Positions 34,405 to 43,385 of a stretch of 64,000 nucleotides of DNA are shown piece by piece. Positions within the stretch are counted from its first letter, which is position 1; the number at the start of each line of letters is the position of its first letter. Source of the DNA: Paracoccus sp. MBLB3053 (GTDB lineage Bacteria; Pseudomonadota; Alphaproteobacteria; Rhodobacterales; Rhodobacteraceae); contig NZ_JAVQLW010000001.1 of the NCBI RefSeq assembly GCF_031822435.1, forward strand, positions 815,501 to 879,500. The letters are read 5' to 3'. The notes beneath the pieces are model-generated. The model ran no database searches, was not told the origin of the DNA, and saw nothing but the letters and a program-made list of their open reading frames with translations. The translations under genes and the position numbers were made by a program.

Positions 34405-36189
34405 CTAGTGGCGCGATCCGGGTCGCGCGGCCGAGGTCAGGACGACATCCTTGCTGTCCGTCACGGTCGGGCGCTTCAACAGAGGCTCGACATGGAAGCG
34501 CAACCGCAGCACAAAGCGCTGGCTGTCATGTTCAAGCTCGGCCGTTCCGTCGAGCTGGGTTGCGAAGGCGTCGATGAGCTGGCTGCCAAGCCCGGTGCCC
34601 TCGGCCATGCCAACGGGGCCGATGGAGTTCTGGACTTCCAGAATGGCCTCGGTCGCGGTGACGGAATTGAGCGACACGCGCACCCATGGCGCGCTGCCAT
34701 CGCCCCAGGAGCCGGCGTATTTCAGCGCGTTGGTGAAAGCCTCGGTCGCCAGAAGAGACAGGGGCACGGCCTGATCCGGCATCAGCACCAGCCGTTCGAG
34801 ATCGGTTTCGATCACCAGCCCCGCCCCCGGCCCGACCGAGGCATTGGACATCTGGTTGATAATGTCCTCGATCAGCCGATCGGCCTGCACCGAATCGAGA
34901 TGCTCGGCCTGATAGAGGTTGCGATAGATCGTCGCCAGCGAGGCGACGCGATCCTGCACGGAACGCAGCACGCGCCGCGCATCGTCGTGGTCGATCATGC
35001 GGATCTGCATGTTGATGATCGAGGCGATCAGCTGAAGGTTGTTCTTGACCCGGTGATGGACTTCCTTCAGCAGAACGGTCTTTTCCTTGACGGCGGCTTC
35101 CATGGCGTCTTCGTCCCGGATCAGGATGCGGGCCATGTTGTGGAAGGTCTGGCTCATGTCCTCGATTTCCGTCGGCGCATCGGCCAGGACCGGAGGCGGC
35201 GCGGAGCGGTCGCCGATGGCAAAGCGGCGCATCTGGCCGCCCAATTCCCGGATATGGCGCAGAACCAGCCGGTAGACCGCGAAATAGGCGACGGTGAGCG
35301 ATGCCCCCCACAGGATCAGCGGCAGCAACAGCGCGGTGCGCCGGGTCTGGTCGATCCCCGCGATGCCGGAATCCGATCGGTTCCAGGACCCCATCGCATA
35401 GACAAGGCCCGGAACGACGGGAACGACGCTGAACACCCGCTTTTCGCCCGAGGCGGAATAGTCGCTGAAGGTCGTCTCGCTGCGCGACAGCAGCGAGGGC
35501 AGTGACTTGCCGCGCGGCAGGATCTCTTCGATGCTGTTGCCCATGTTCTGCCCTTCGGACAGGACCTGGCCCAGATTGTTGAAGGTCAGCACCCGGACCG
35601 GGTCATTGCCGAGGCCCTGGACATGAGTCGATCGCAGCATGTCCTGCGACATGGCGACCCCGACGAAACCCAAGAGGTCGGCGCCCCGATAGAGCGGCTG
35701 GATGACGATGACCGACAGGGCGCCATTGTCGCTGCCGATATGACTTGTGGTCACCAGCGTGCCGGGGCTTTCCATGAAAAGCTGGTAGGCGGGGTCGGCG
35801 GACATGTCCTGTTCGCCCGGAATGGACGAACAGCTGATCGAGCCATCGAGCCGGGTGAAGCCGGCATAGGAAAAGTTGACCGTCCGCTGCACGAAACCGC
35901 GCATGACATCGCCGCAGCCCTGCGGATTGCCCATCATTTCAAGCACCGCCGGGCCCAAGGCGTCGGCGGTGCCGATAGCGCTTTGCAAAAGCGCCCGTTC
36001 TCCGGCGGCCGCAGTCGCCGTGCGGCCGAGAAGCGCGATCTCGGACGAGCGTTCGTATTCCTGCGACAGATGCAGGGTCTGGATGACCGAGATCATGCCG
36101 ATCGGTAGGATCGCTATCGACAGGAGCCCGCCGAGGCGGAAGCCCAGACCCTTGGTAAACTCGAGCCCGTCCTTCAGCCGGCGCAGCAC
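34405..36189 (-). CDS. Membrane sensor histidine kinase (HisKA_2/HWE type) of the general stress response
   Basis: 594 residues from a GTG with AAGGGA upstream. Two transmembrane segments (about 18-36 and 285-310) flank a periplasmic sensor domain with a dCache-like look and two cysteines (C92, C120). A HAMP-like region (about 310-360) leads to the HisKA_2 phospho-acceptor helix EVHHRVKNNLQLIASIIN (H378/H379) and an HATPase domain (ALATEAFTNALKYA, GTGLGSQLIDAFA). This architecture is that of PhyK-type kinases that control PhyR. Its position 13 bp after ecfG supports that function here. The stimulus is unknown. Confidence 0.9.
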   Translation of the reverse strand: MLRRLKDGLEFTKGLGFRLGGLLSIAILPIGMISVIQTLHLSQEYERSSEIALLGRTATAAAGERALLQSAIGTADALGPAVLEMMGNPQGCGDVMRGFVQRTVNFSYAGFTRLDGSISCSSIPGEQDMSADPAYQLFMESPGTLVTTSHIGSDNGALSVIVIQPLYRGADLLGFVGVAMSQDMLRSTHVQGLGNDPVRVLTFNNLGQVLSEGQNMGNSIEEILPRGKSLPSLLSRSETTFSDYSASGEKRVFSVVPVVPGLVYAMGSWNRSDSGIAGIDQTRRTALLLPLILWGASLTVAYFAVYRLVLRHIRELGGQMRRFAIGDRSAPPPVLADAPTEIEDMSQTFHNMARILIRDEDAMEAAVKEKTVLLKEVHHRVKNNLQLIASIINMQIRMIDHDDARRVLRSVQDRVASLATIYRNLYQAEHLDSVQADRLIEDIINQMSNASVGPGAGLVIETDLERLVLMPDQAVPLSLLATEAFTNALKYAGSWGDGSAPWVRVSLNSVTATEAILEVQNSIGPVGMAEGTGLGSQLIDAFATQLDGTAELEHDSQRFVLRLRFHVEPLLKRPTVTDSKDVVLTSAARPGSRH

Positions 36190-36202
36190 GGATCAATGTC
36201 CC

Positions 36203-36793
36203 TTAGCGCAGCACGGGATTGTTCTGCGCCATGACGGCGAGGGTCGCGCGGTCAGTCATTTCAAGTTCCTCGCCATTTTCCAGCTTGAGCAGCTCGGCCA
36301 GCCTGCGCCGGCCGCGATTGGCGCGGGACTTCACGGTACCCACGGCGACGCCTGTCATGTTGGCGGCTTCTTCGTAGGAAAACCCCGAGGCGCCCACAAG
36401 GATCAGGGCCTCGCGCTGTTCGTCGGGAAGTTGTTCGAATGCCTTGCGGAAATCTTCGAGCGCCAGCCGACCATCATGTTCGGGCCGCGTCGCCTGCCGG
36501 GCGGCAATGATGCCATCGGTATCCGACACCTCGCGCCGGGTCTTGCGGCGGGCCGAATAGAAGGTGTTGCGAAGGATCGTGAACAACCATGCGCGCAAGT
36601 TCGTTCCGGGCTGGAACTTGTCGATATGGGTCCAGGCCTTGACGATGGTGTCCTGGACAAGATCGTCGGCCGATGCCCCCTCGCGGGTCAGCGACAGCGC
36701 GAAGGCGCGCAGCGCGGGCAGGTGATCGACGAGCTCTTCCCGAGGATCGGCATGGACTTGGGAGCTACGCGCCGCCTTGGCTTCTCTGGTCAT
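36203..36793 (-). CDS. ecfG: EcfG-type extracytoplasmic function sigma factor
   Basis: 196-residue ECF15 sigma factor that directs the alphaproteobacterial general stress response. Region 2: LPALRAFALSLTREGASADDLVQDTIVKAW with the DDLVQD signature and FQPGTNLRAWLFTILRNTFYSARRK. Region 4: LPDEQREALILVGASGFSYEEAA and GVAVGTVKSRANRGRRRLAELL. ATG at 36793 is preferred over the TTG two codons upstream because AGGAG then sits at normal distance. nepR lies 6 bp upstream, so anti-sigma and sigma are co-translated. Confidence 0.95.
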   Translation of the reverse strand: MTREAKAARSSQVHADPREELVDHLPALRAFALSLTREGASADDLVQDTIVKAWTHIDKFQPGTNLRAWLFTILRNTFYSARRKTRREVSDTDGIIAARQATRPEHDGRLALEDFRKAFEQLPDEQREALILVGASGFSYEEAANMTGVAVGTVKSRANRGRRRLAELLKLENGEELEMTDRATLAVMAQNNPVLR

Positions 36794-36799
36794 GCGCAA

Positions 36800-36946
36800 T
36801 TACTCCTGCTCGCGTAATTTATCGAGCAATTCCAGGAACTTATCAGGAATTTTTTGGTTTGCATCCTGTTCGTAAACGCGTTTAAGGTTCTCATCGATCT
36901 GCTTCTCGATGCCAACCTTTCTGCGATCATCACGCCTCGTGTTCAT
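36800..36946 (-). CDS. nepR: Anti-sigma factor NepR
   Basis: 48-residue protein that holds EcfG inactive until phosphorylated PhyR takes NepR away. The core VGIEKQIDENLKRVYEQDAN followed by KIPDKFLELLDKLREQE matches the NepR signature (helix 1 with ENL+x+Y, and the P-x-(R/K)-F-x-x-L-L-x-x-L helix). It starts at the ATG at 36946; the open frame reaches further up without family similarity. Located between divergent phyR and ecfG. Confidence 0.93.
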   Translation of the reverse strand: MNTRRDDRRKVGIEKQIDENLKRVYEQDANQKIPDKFLELLDKLREQE

Positions 36947-36985
36947 TTTTAAGTTATTCCCGAAATTCTTGTGCGCACAGTTTCT

Positions 36986-37011
36986 AACAGTTACCAATCC
37001 AGTCAAGTTCC
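36986..37011 (-). promoter_or_regulatory. Putative EcfG-dependent promoter of nepR-ecfG
   Basis: On the minus strand GGAAC (37011-37007), 17-base spacer, TGTT (36989-36986), one mismatch from the EcfG consensus GGAAC-N16/17-CGTT. It lies 40 bp upstream of the nepR start, in the nepR-phyR gap, which fits autoregulation of the sigma factor. Confidence 0.55.
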
Positions 37012-37038
37012 CTGCGACTATCGCTTTTTGAGGATATC

Positions 37039-37842
37039 ATGACCGCTGCAGATCTGGCCAAGTCCATCAGCCAAGAGCTGCCTTACCTGCGCCGCTACGC
37101 GCGCGCGCTGACCGGCAGCCAGACCGCGGGCGACAATTACGCCGCGGCAACCCTGGAGGCGATCCTGAGCGATCGCAGCCTGATGAATGTCGACGATACA
37201 CGTATCGGACTGTTCCGCACCTTCCACGCCATCTGGCAAAGCTCGGGCCAACCGGTCGAGACGGAAGGCCAGAACCCGCGCGAAGCCCGCGCCCAGGCGC
37301 ATCTGCGCCGCCTGACGCCGAATTCACGCGAAGCATTGCTGCTGCGCACGATCGAGGAGCTGCGTTTCGACCAGATCGGTCAGATCATGCAGATCCCGCA
37401 ATCCGAGGCCGAGGAACTGGTCGGCATCGCCATGGACGAGATGAGCCAGACCATCGCCGGCAAGGTGATGATCATCGAGGATGAAACCATCATCGCGATG
37501 GATCTCAAGGGCATCGTGCAGGCCATGGCGCATGAGGTGACCGGCGTCGCCCGCACCCACAAGGCGGCCGTCAAGCTTGCGCATGACATTCGCCCCGACC
37601 TGATCCTGGCCGATATCCAATTGGCGGATGGCTCTTCGGGCGTAGATGCCGTGAACGAGTTGCTGACCGAAATGGGCGAGATCCCGGTGATTTTCATCAC
37701 GGCCTTCCCCGAGCGGCTGCTGACCGGCGACCGCCCCGAGCCCGCCTTCCTGATCTCGAAACCCTATAGCGAAGAGCAGGTGCGTTCGGCGGTCAGCCAG
37801 GCGATGTTCTTCGCCTCGACCGAGGGGCTGAGCGCGGTCTGA
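37039..37842 (+). CDS. phyR: PhyR, sigma-mimicking anti-anti-sigma response regulator
   Basis: 267 residues. The N-terminal sigma-like domain (about 1-135) mimics EcfG: region-2-like [26 protein letters not shown] and region-4-like LTPNSREALLLRTIEELRFDQIGQIM. The C-terminal receiver (142-260) has IIEDETIIAMDL, phospho-acceptor D192 in LILADIQLADGSSGVDA, ITAFPE, and SKPYSEEQ; the FATGUY-type motif F-I-T-A-F-P-E is present. When phosphorylated it binds NepR and frees EcfG. TGAGG lies before the ATG. Divergent from nepR-ecfG, closed by a strong terminator. Confidence 0.95.
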   Translation: MTAADLAKSISQELPYLRRYARALTGSQTAGDNYAAATLEAILSDRSLMNVDDTRIGLFRTFHAIWQSSGQPVETEGQNPREARAQAHLRRLTPNSREALLLRTIEELRFDQIGQIMQIPQSEAEELVGIAMDEMSQTIAGKVMIIEDETIIAMDLKGIVQAMAHEVTGVARTHKAAVKLAHDIRPDLILADIQLADGSSGVDAVNELLTEMGEIPVIFITAFPERLLTGDRPEPAFLISKPYSEEQVRSAVSQAMFFASTEGLSAV

Positions 37843-37865
37843 GATCGCCCAGCAGCAGGAATTGA

Positions 37866-37896
37866 AACCGCCGGAGCCCTCTCCGGCGGTTTTTTT
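37866..37896. terminator. Strong terminator between phyR and the nitronate-monooxygenase-like gene
   Basis: 11-bp stem AACCGCCGGAG / CTCCGGCGGTT (37866-37876 with 37881-37891), 4-base loop CCCT, then T's to 37896. It ends phyR and, since A's precede the stem, may also serve the convergent gene that stops at 37906. Confidence 0.9.
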
Positions 37897-37905
37897 CTGC
37901 GCGAC

Positions 37906-38868
37906 TCAAAGCGCGGCGACGGCCTGCCGTGCATCGTCATATTCGGCGGCCAGACGGTCCACGAGCGCGCCGGCCGGCTGGATCTCCCGGATCGCCCCGA
38001 TGCCCTGGCCCGAACCCCAGATCTGGCTCCAGGCCTTGGCCTTGGCGCCGCCGAAATCCATCACCGAAGGATCGGCGCTAGCCAATTCGCCCGGATCGAG
38101 TCCGGCATTGCGGATCGACGGGGCCAGATAATTCCCGTTGACCCCCGTGAAAAGGCTCGAGTTCACGATGTCCTCGGCGCCGCTTTCGCAGATCATGCGC
38201 TTGTAATCGGCCTGCGCATTTGCCTCGGTCGTGGCGATGAAGGGGCTGCCGATATAGGCCAGATCCGCCCCCATGGCCTGAGCGGCGATGATGGCGCGGC
38301 CCGTCGCGATCGCCCCGGACAGCAGCAGCGGCCCGTCGAACCAGGCGCGGATTTCCTGGATCAGGGCGAAGGGCGACTGTTGCCCGGCATGTCCGCCCGC
38401 GCCGGCAGCAACCGCGATCAGGCCGTCGGCGCCCTTTTCGATCGCCTTGCGCGCGAAGGTGTTGTTGATGACATCATGCAGTGCGATCCCGCCGCAATCA
38501 TGCGCGGCGGCATTGACCTCGGGGCGGGCGCCAAGGCTGGTGATCCAGATCGGCACCTTGTGGCGGTGGCAGATCTCGATATCCCGTTCGAGCCGGGCAT
38601 TGCTGCGATGCACGATCTGGTTGACCGCGAACGGCGCGGCCGGGCGGTCCGGGTTCGCCTGGTTGTGACGGTCGAGTTCTTCGCTGATCCGGGTCAGCCA
38701 GGCGTCAAGAAGCGGCGGCTCTCCGTCCTTCTCGCGGGCATTCAGCGCGGGAAAACTGCCGACGATGCCGGCCTTGCATTGCGCGATCACCAGTTCCGGG
38801 CCCGAAACGATGAACATGGGCGATGCCACGACCGGAATGCGCAGTTTGGCAAGAATGGGCGGCAGCAT
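37906..38868 (-). CDS. Nitronate monooxygenase / 2-nitropropane dioxygenase family FMN enzyme
   Basis: 320-residue TIM-barrel flavoprotein. N-terminal RIPVVASPMFIVSGPELVIAQCKAGIVGSFPAL (in part VASPMFIVSGPELV) binds FMN, with the candidate catalytic histidine in AAGAGGHAGQQSPFAL, and LLSGAIATGRAIIAAQAMGADLAYIGSPF for the phosphate site. It oxidises alkyl nitronates such as propionate-3-nitronate in characterised members; others are of unknown substrate or are enoyl reductases. The start at 38868 has AGGAGGAG five bases upstream. Separated from the aldo-keto reductase gene upstream by 78 bp on the same strand. Confidence 0.88.
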   Translation of the reverse strand: MLPPILAKLRIPVVASPMFIVSGPELVIAQCKAGIVGSFPALNAREKDGEPPLLDAWLTRISEELDRHNQANPDRPAAPFAVNQIVHRSNARLERDIEICHRHKVPIWITSLGARPEVNAAAHDCGGIALHDVINNTFARKAIEKGADGLIAVAAGAGGHAGQQSPFALIQEIRAWFDGPLLLSGAIATGRAIIAAQAMGADLAYIGSPFIATTEANAQADYKRMICESGAEDIVNSSLFTGVNGNYLAPSIRNAGLDPGELASADPSVMDFGGAKAKAWSQIWGSGQGIGAIREIQPAGALVDRLAAEYDDARQAVAAL

Positions 38869-38946
38869 GACTTCTCCTCCTGGGTCAGCGTCGGACGGCA
38901 GGTTGCACATGCCGCCCGGCGCTGCCAACGGTTCCGTGGCGTCCAC

Positions 38947-40002
38947 TTAATACGGCAGGGGGATGTCCCGATGCAGCCTGTCGATGCGCTTCAGAACCTC
39001 GTCCGACAGCACCAGATCGACGCCCTTCAGCATGTGATCAAGCTGATCCCGGCTCGTCGCGCCAATGATCGGGATGCAGGCGAAGGGACGCTGGCGGGTG
39101 AAGGCCACGGACATGTGAACGGGATCGAGCCCGAACTCGTCAGCCAAGGCATGATAGGCAGCCACCGCCTGGGGCGCGCGTTTCGTGCGCCGGCCGCCCA
39201 GATCGCCCTGACCACCATGCTTGCGGTCCACGGCGGCGCGGCTGCCCTCCGGTTCGAGCCCCCCCTGGTATTTGCCCGTGAGCAGACCCGCAGCCAGCGG
39301 CGAATAGGCCAGCAGGGTGACGTCTTCGTTCACGGCGACCTCGGCCATGTCGGTATCGTAAAGTCGGCACATCAGCGAATATTCGTTCTGCACCGACACG
39401 ACGCGCGGCGCACCCATCCGCTCGGCGGTGTCGATCCAGCGGCTGGTGCCCCAGGCCGATTCGTTCGAGAGGCCAAAGGCACGGATCTTGCCTGCACGCA
39501 CCGCTTCATCGACCGCCCCGATCACGTCCGCCATGTGATCCAGCGTCTTCTGCCGGTCCTGCTTGCGGGGATCATAGCGCCAGTTCTGGCGGAAGGCGTA
39601 ACTGCCCCTTACAGGCCAGTGCAGCTGGTAGAGGTCGATGTAATCGGTTCTGAGACGGCGCAGCGAATTGTCGATCGTCTCGCGCAGGATGCGGCCGTCA
39701 TAGCCTTCCCGACGGACCTTGTCGCTGGGACCGGCAACCTTGGTCGCAATCTCGACCTTGTCGCGACCGCCACGGCTGGCGAGCCAGGCGCCGATGAATT
39801 CTTCCGTGCGGCCGACGGTTTCGCGCTCGACCGGGTTGACGGGATACATCTCGGCGGTGTCGAGAAAGCTGATACCCGCTTCCAGCGCCATGTCCATCTG
39901 TCCATGGGCATCCGCCATGTCCGTCTGGTTGCCGTAGGTCATGGTTCCCAGCGAAACGGCGCTGACCGAGACTCCGCTGGCTCCAAGAGTCATTCGTTGC
40001 AT
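38947..40002 (-). CDS. Aldo-keto reductase, Tas-like
   Basis: 351-residue NADPH-dependent TIM-barrel oxidoreductase resembling E. coli Tas. Motifs: VSLGTMTYGNQT at the start, D/Y catalytic pair in SFLDTAEMYPVNPVERETVG, lysine in KVEIATKVAGPS, histidine in YIDLYQLHWPVRG, and C-terminal PIIGATSRDQLDHML binding NADP. The ATG at 40002 lies only 20 bp beyond the 3' end of the tRNA-Sec gene, with AAAGG between, so the message probably begins as the trailer of the selAB-selC transcript. Natural substrate unknown. Confidence 0.9.
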   Translation of the reverse strand: MQRMTLGASGVSVSAVSLGTMTYGNQTDMADAHGQMDMALEAGISFLDTAEMYPVNPVERETVGRTEEFIGAWLASRGGRDKVEIATKVAGPSDKVRREGYDGRILRETIDNSLRRLRTDYIDLYQLHWPVRGSYAFRQNWRYDPRKQDRQKTLDHMADVIGAVDEAVRAGKIRAFGLSNESAWGTSRWIDTAERMGAPRVVSVQNEYSLMCRLYDTDMAEVAVNEDVTLLAYSPLAAGLLTGKYQGGLEPEGSRAAVDRKHGGQGDLGGRRTKRAPQAVAAYHALADEFGLDPVHMSVAFTRQRPFACIPIIGATSRDQLDHMLKGVDLVLSDEVLKRIDRLHRDIPLPY

Positions 40003-40022
40003 GAAAGACCTTTCGTCAGAAT

Positions 40023-40118
40023 TGGCGGAAGAGAATGGGAGTCGAACCCACCCGGGACAGGCTCGCTGCCCCAACCGGATTTGAAGTCCGGCCGCCCCAC
40101 CGGGGACGATTCTCTTCC
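40023..40118 (-). tRNA. selC: tRNA-Sec (anticodon UCA)
   Basis: 96 bases including an encoded CCA (40025-40023). The acceptor stem GGAAGAGA pairs with TCTCTTCC over 8 bp, the length typical of selenocysteine tRNA. The anticodon TCA is at 40084-40082 in the loop CTTCAAA, the extra arm is long (region of GGGGCAGCGAGCCTGTCCC), and the T loop reads TTCGACT. It resembles E. coli SelC closely. It lies 7 bp downstream of selB on the same strand. Confidence 0.96.
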
Positions 40119-40125
40119 CTATGGC

Positions 40126-42051
40126 TTATCCGTCCGACCTGTCCGGTGTGAACAGGTCGATCCGGTGCGGATTGATGCGCCGCAAATCGCCCCGCCGCAA
40201 GGTTAGACCGAGCCGATCGAAGAAGTCGAGGATCTGGATCGCAACCTTGCGACCATTCTGCACACGGTCCCGGAAGGCCGGCGCCGAAAACCAGCCATCA
40301 TCGGAATCTGATGAAAGATCTCGAATGATTTCAATCATTTCTACCGTGGTCTCCCGGGCAAAGAAATGGTCATGCGCGATCTGATCGATGCGCCCCTGCC
40401 GCGCTGCCATGCGCAGGATGCGCCGGATCTCGGCTTCGTCTTCGGCAAATTCGTTCGCGAAATCACGCACACGCGGGGGGCGAAACCGGTTCTCTCCGAC
40501 AAGCTTCGGGACGATGCGGGCGTAGATCGCCTCATCCTCGGGGGAAAGTCGGGGAAGATGGCCCGGCAGACGCAGGAAGGCGCCGTCCAGCGCGATGCGG
40601 CCCGCATCGGCCTCGGCGCGGATGAAGGCCGCGAATTCGCCCTTGGGCAGGCGTGGTTCCAGCATCAGCCGCAGACGTTCGCGACCAAGACCCTGCAGAT
40701 CGGCATTGTCGCGGTGGAAGTCCGCCAGTTTCTCTAGCAGCTGTTGGCGCAGCAGATCGAGCCGGTCCGGCGCCAGGGCAAGGCGGGTGCCGTCGATCAC
40801 CGCGAGACCCGAAGCTGTCAGCGCCGCGTGAATTTCGGCCGAGGAAAGCGCACGGTCCCTTGAAAAGACATCCAGATCGACAAGCCCGAGGCCGCCCAGC
40901 CCCGCCAGCGCCTTGGCCGGGTCGGGCAGGGCATGGGCATGAAGGAGCGAGAGTCGCTCGGGTCGGGCGCGGCGGCGTGAGGGCGCCCGCAGGTCGATGA
41001 TGCGCCCGCCGCCGATCGTGCGCCGGGCAGAGACATCCCGCAAGATGAACCGATCCCCGACGGCCGCCGCAAGCGGACGGTCGAGCACGATCTGCGCGAG
41101 GCCCTCGGCACCCGGCACGAGGTCACCGACCAGGGGAACGATCCTTGCGCCGAGTTCCGCCGCGCCGACATGCAGCCGTGCCGGGAACCATGTGCCGATT
41201 GCCTTGGGCTCGGTGCCAAGGATGCGCACGGTCACGTCGATCCGCTCGGTAGGCGCGTGCAGGATCGGGTCAAGCGCCATGTCTCCGCGCGCGATGGCAT
41301 CGCGCGAGACGCCTTCGCCCGCAAGGTTCAGGGCGCAGCGCTGCCCCGCCAATCCGCGATCGGCCTTGCGGTTCTGGGCGTGTATTCCGCGCACCCTTGC
41401 GGCCAGGCCCGAGGGGCTGAGCAGGATCTGATCGCCGATGGCGACCTGCCCGGCCAGCACTGTCCCCGTCACGACGGTTCCCGCGCCCGACAGCGTGAAG
41501 CTGCGGTCTATGGCCATGCGAAGCCGCGACGTGCTGGCCCGAGCCACCGATCTGGCTTCGGCGCCGGCCAGAGCGGCCCTGAGCGGTTCGATCCCGATGC
41601 CCGTCATTGCCGATACGGGAAAGACCGGCGCGCCGGACAGCCCGGTCGAGGAAAGCAGATCGTCGATCTCGGCTGTCAGGGCGGCGATACGCTCGGCCCC
41701 GGCCAGATCGCATTTCGTCAGGGCGACGATGCCCTGCGGGATGCCCAGAAGATCGAGAATCGCCAGATGCTCGCGGGTCTGGGGCATGATCCCGTCATCG
41801 ACCGCGACGACCAGAAGGGCCAGGTCGATCCCGCCTGCACCGGCCAGCATGGTATGGACGAATTTCTCATGCCCCGGCACATCGACGAAGCCGGTGATCG
41901 CAGCACCGCCCAGATCGGCATAGGCAAAACCCAGATCAATGGTGATGCCGCGCGCCTTCTCTTCAGCCAGCCGGTCGGCATCAATGCCGGTCAGGGCTTT
42001 GACAAGCGCGGTCTTGCCATGGTCGATGTGACCCGCCGTGCCGACGATCAT
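40126..42051 (-). CDS. selB: Selenocysteine-specific elongation factor SelB
   Basis: 641-residue GTPase that delivers Sec-tRNA to the ribosome at UGA codons marked by a SECIS hairpin. The G domain begins at residue 1: [21 protein letters not shown] (P-loop AGHIDHGKT), [19 protein letters not shown]-Tu-like domains 2 and 3 follow to about 365, and the C-terminal third carries the four winged helices that bind SECIS (for example [21 protein letters not shown] and [20 protein letters not shown]). Its start overlaps the selA stop by 4 bp. Confidence 0.96.
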   Translation of the reverse strand: MIVGTAGHIDHGKTALVKALTGIDADRLAEEKARGITIDLGFAYADLGGAAITGFVDVPGHEKFVHTMLAGAGGIDLALLVVAVDDGIMPQTREHLAILDLLGIPQGIVALTKCDLAGAERIAALTAEIDDLLSSTGLSGAPVFPVSAMTGIGIEPLRAALAGAEARSVARASTSRLRMAIDRSFTLSGAGTVVTGTVLAGQVAIGDQILLSPSGLAARVRGIHAQNRKADRGLAGQRCALNLAGEGVSRDAIARGDMALDPILHAPTERIDVTVRILGTEPKAIGTWFPARLHVGAAELGARIVPLVGDLVPGAEGLAQIVLDRPLAAAVGDRFILRDVSARRTIGGGRIIDLRAPSRRRARPERLSLLHAHALPDPAKALAGLGGLGLVDLDVFSRDRALSSAEIHAALTASGLAVIDGTRLALAPDRLDLLRQQLLEKLADFHRDNADLQGLGRERLRLMLEPRLPKGEFAAFIRAEADAGRIALDGAFLRLPGHLPRLSPEDEAIYARIVPKLVGENRFRPPRVRDFANEFAEDEAEIRRILRMAARQGRIDQIAHDHFFARETTVEMIEIIRDLSSDSDDGWFSAPAFRDRVQNGRKVAIQILDFFDRLGLTLRRGDLRRINPHRIDLFTPDRSDG

Positions 42052-43385
42052 CCGTTCAGAGCATCCAGCAGGGCCGCATCATCGGTCAGGCAGCGCAGAT
42101 CAAGGATCAGCTCTCCGTCGTGGATGCGACCGAGAATGGGGATCGCAAGCGCGCGCAGCCGATCGGCCAATTTTTCCGGAGAGGGACCAAGCGCCAGCCC
42201 CGCACTCGGGATGGTTTCGGTGGGCAATGCGCCCGAACCGATCTGGCTATTGCAGTCGGTGACGCGCGCCCGGCAATCGAGCTTTGCGGCAACCTGCGGG
42301 GCAAGTCTCTGGGCCTGCGTGCGGATTTCGGCCTCGGGACGCGTGAGAAGGGCAAGGGTCGGCAGGCGTTCCGCCAGCCGGTCCGGATCGCGGTAAAGGC
42401 GCAGCGTCGCTTCGGTCGCGGCGATGCGGATCTTGTCCATGCGCAGCGCACGTTTCAGGGGATTCCTGTTGATCGCGGCGATCATCTCGCGCTTGCCGAC
42501 GATGAAGCCGGCCTGAGGACCGCCCAGCAGCTTGTCGCCCGAAAAGGTCACGACATCGGCGCCCTCGGCCACAGCCTCGGCCACCGTGGGTTCGGGCGAC
42601 ATCCCCCAGCGCCTGAGGTCGACAAGCGTGCCCGATCCCAGGTCGTTCACCATGGGGAGGCCGGCGCCATGCGCGATTTCGGCAAGCTCGGGGGCAAGGA
42701 CTTCCTTGGTGAAGCCTTCGATCCGATAATTCGAGGTGTGGACCTTCATCAAGAGCCCGGTTTGCGGTCCGATGGCGTCGCGATAATCCTTGGCATGGGT
42801 GCGGTTGGTCGTGCCCACCTCGCGCAGGGTGCAGCCGGCCTGCTCCATGATCGCGGGCATGCGGAAGGCGCCGCCGATCTCGATCAGCTCCCCCCGCGAC
42901 ACCACCGCCTCACGCCCCTTGGCGAGCGTGTTCAGCACTATGAGCACGGCAGAGGCGTTGTTGTTGACCACCGTCGCGTCCTCGGCCCCGGTCATTTCGC
43001 AAAGAAGGCCACGCAGATGGCTGTCGCGTTCGCCCCGGCCTCCGGTCTCGAGGTCAAATTCCAGTGCGGCGGGAGCGCGCATCGCCGCCACGGCCGCCTC
43101 GATCGCAGCTTCGGCAAGAAGCGCACGCCCCAGATTGGTATGCAGGACGGTCCCGGTCAGGTTCAGCACGGGGCGCAGACGCGACCGCGACTGCGCGGCC
43201 ATGGTTTTGACCAGATTGATGAGGATCGCCTGTGCGTCCGGGACCGGATCCGGACGGTTGGCGCGGATCGCGGCCAGCTCGGCCCTGAGCGTCTCGGTGA
43301 CGGCCAGCCTGCCATAGTCCTGGATTAGCGGTCCGCAATCGGCAAGCAGCCGGTCGACCGAAGGCAGGGCACGCAAATCGGACAT
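42048..43385 (-). CDS. selA: L-seryl-tRNA(Sec) selenium transferase SelA
   Basis: 445-residue PLP enzyme that converts seryl-tRNA(Sec) to selenocysteyl-tRNA using selenophosphate. The PLP-binding lysine is K285 in [16 protein letters not shown], with [30 protein letters not shown] and [12 protein letters not shown] also typical. The ATG at 43385 overlaps the last base of the fdhE stop codon (43387-43385), so the two are coupled. selD, which would make selenophosphate, is not in the window. Confidence 0.96.
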   Translation of the reverse strand: MSDLRALPSVDRLLADCGPLIQDYGRLAVTETLRAELAAIRANRPDPVPDAQAILINLVKTMAAQSRSRLRPVLNLTGTVLHTNLGRALLAEAAIEAAVAAMRAPAALEFDLETGGRGERDSHLRGLLCEMTGAEDATVVNNNASAVLIVLNTLAKGREAVVSRGELIEIGGAFRMPAIMEQAGCTLREVGTTNRTHAKDYRDAIGPQTGLLMKVHTSNYRIEGFTKEVLAPELAEIAHGAGLPMVNDLGSGTLVDLRRWGMSPEPTVAEAVAEGADVVTFSGDKLLGGPQAGFIVGKREMIAAINRNPLKRALRMDKIRIAATEATLRLYRDPDRLAERLPTLALLTRPEAEIRTQAQRLAPQVAAKLDCRARVTDCNSQIGSGALPTETIPSAGLALGPSPEKLADRLRALAIPILGRIHDGELILDLRCLTDDAALLDALNG

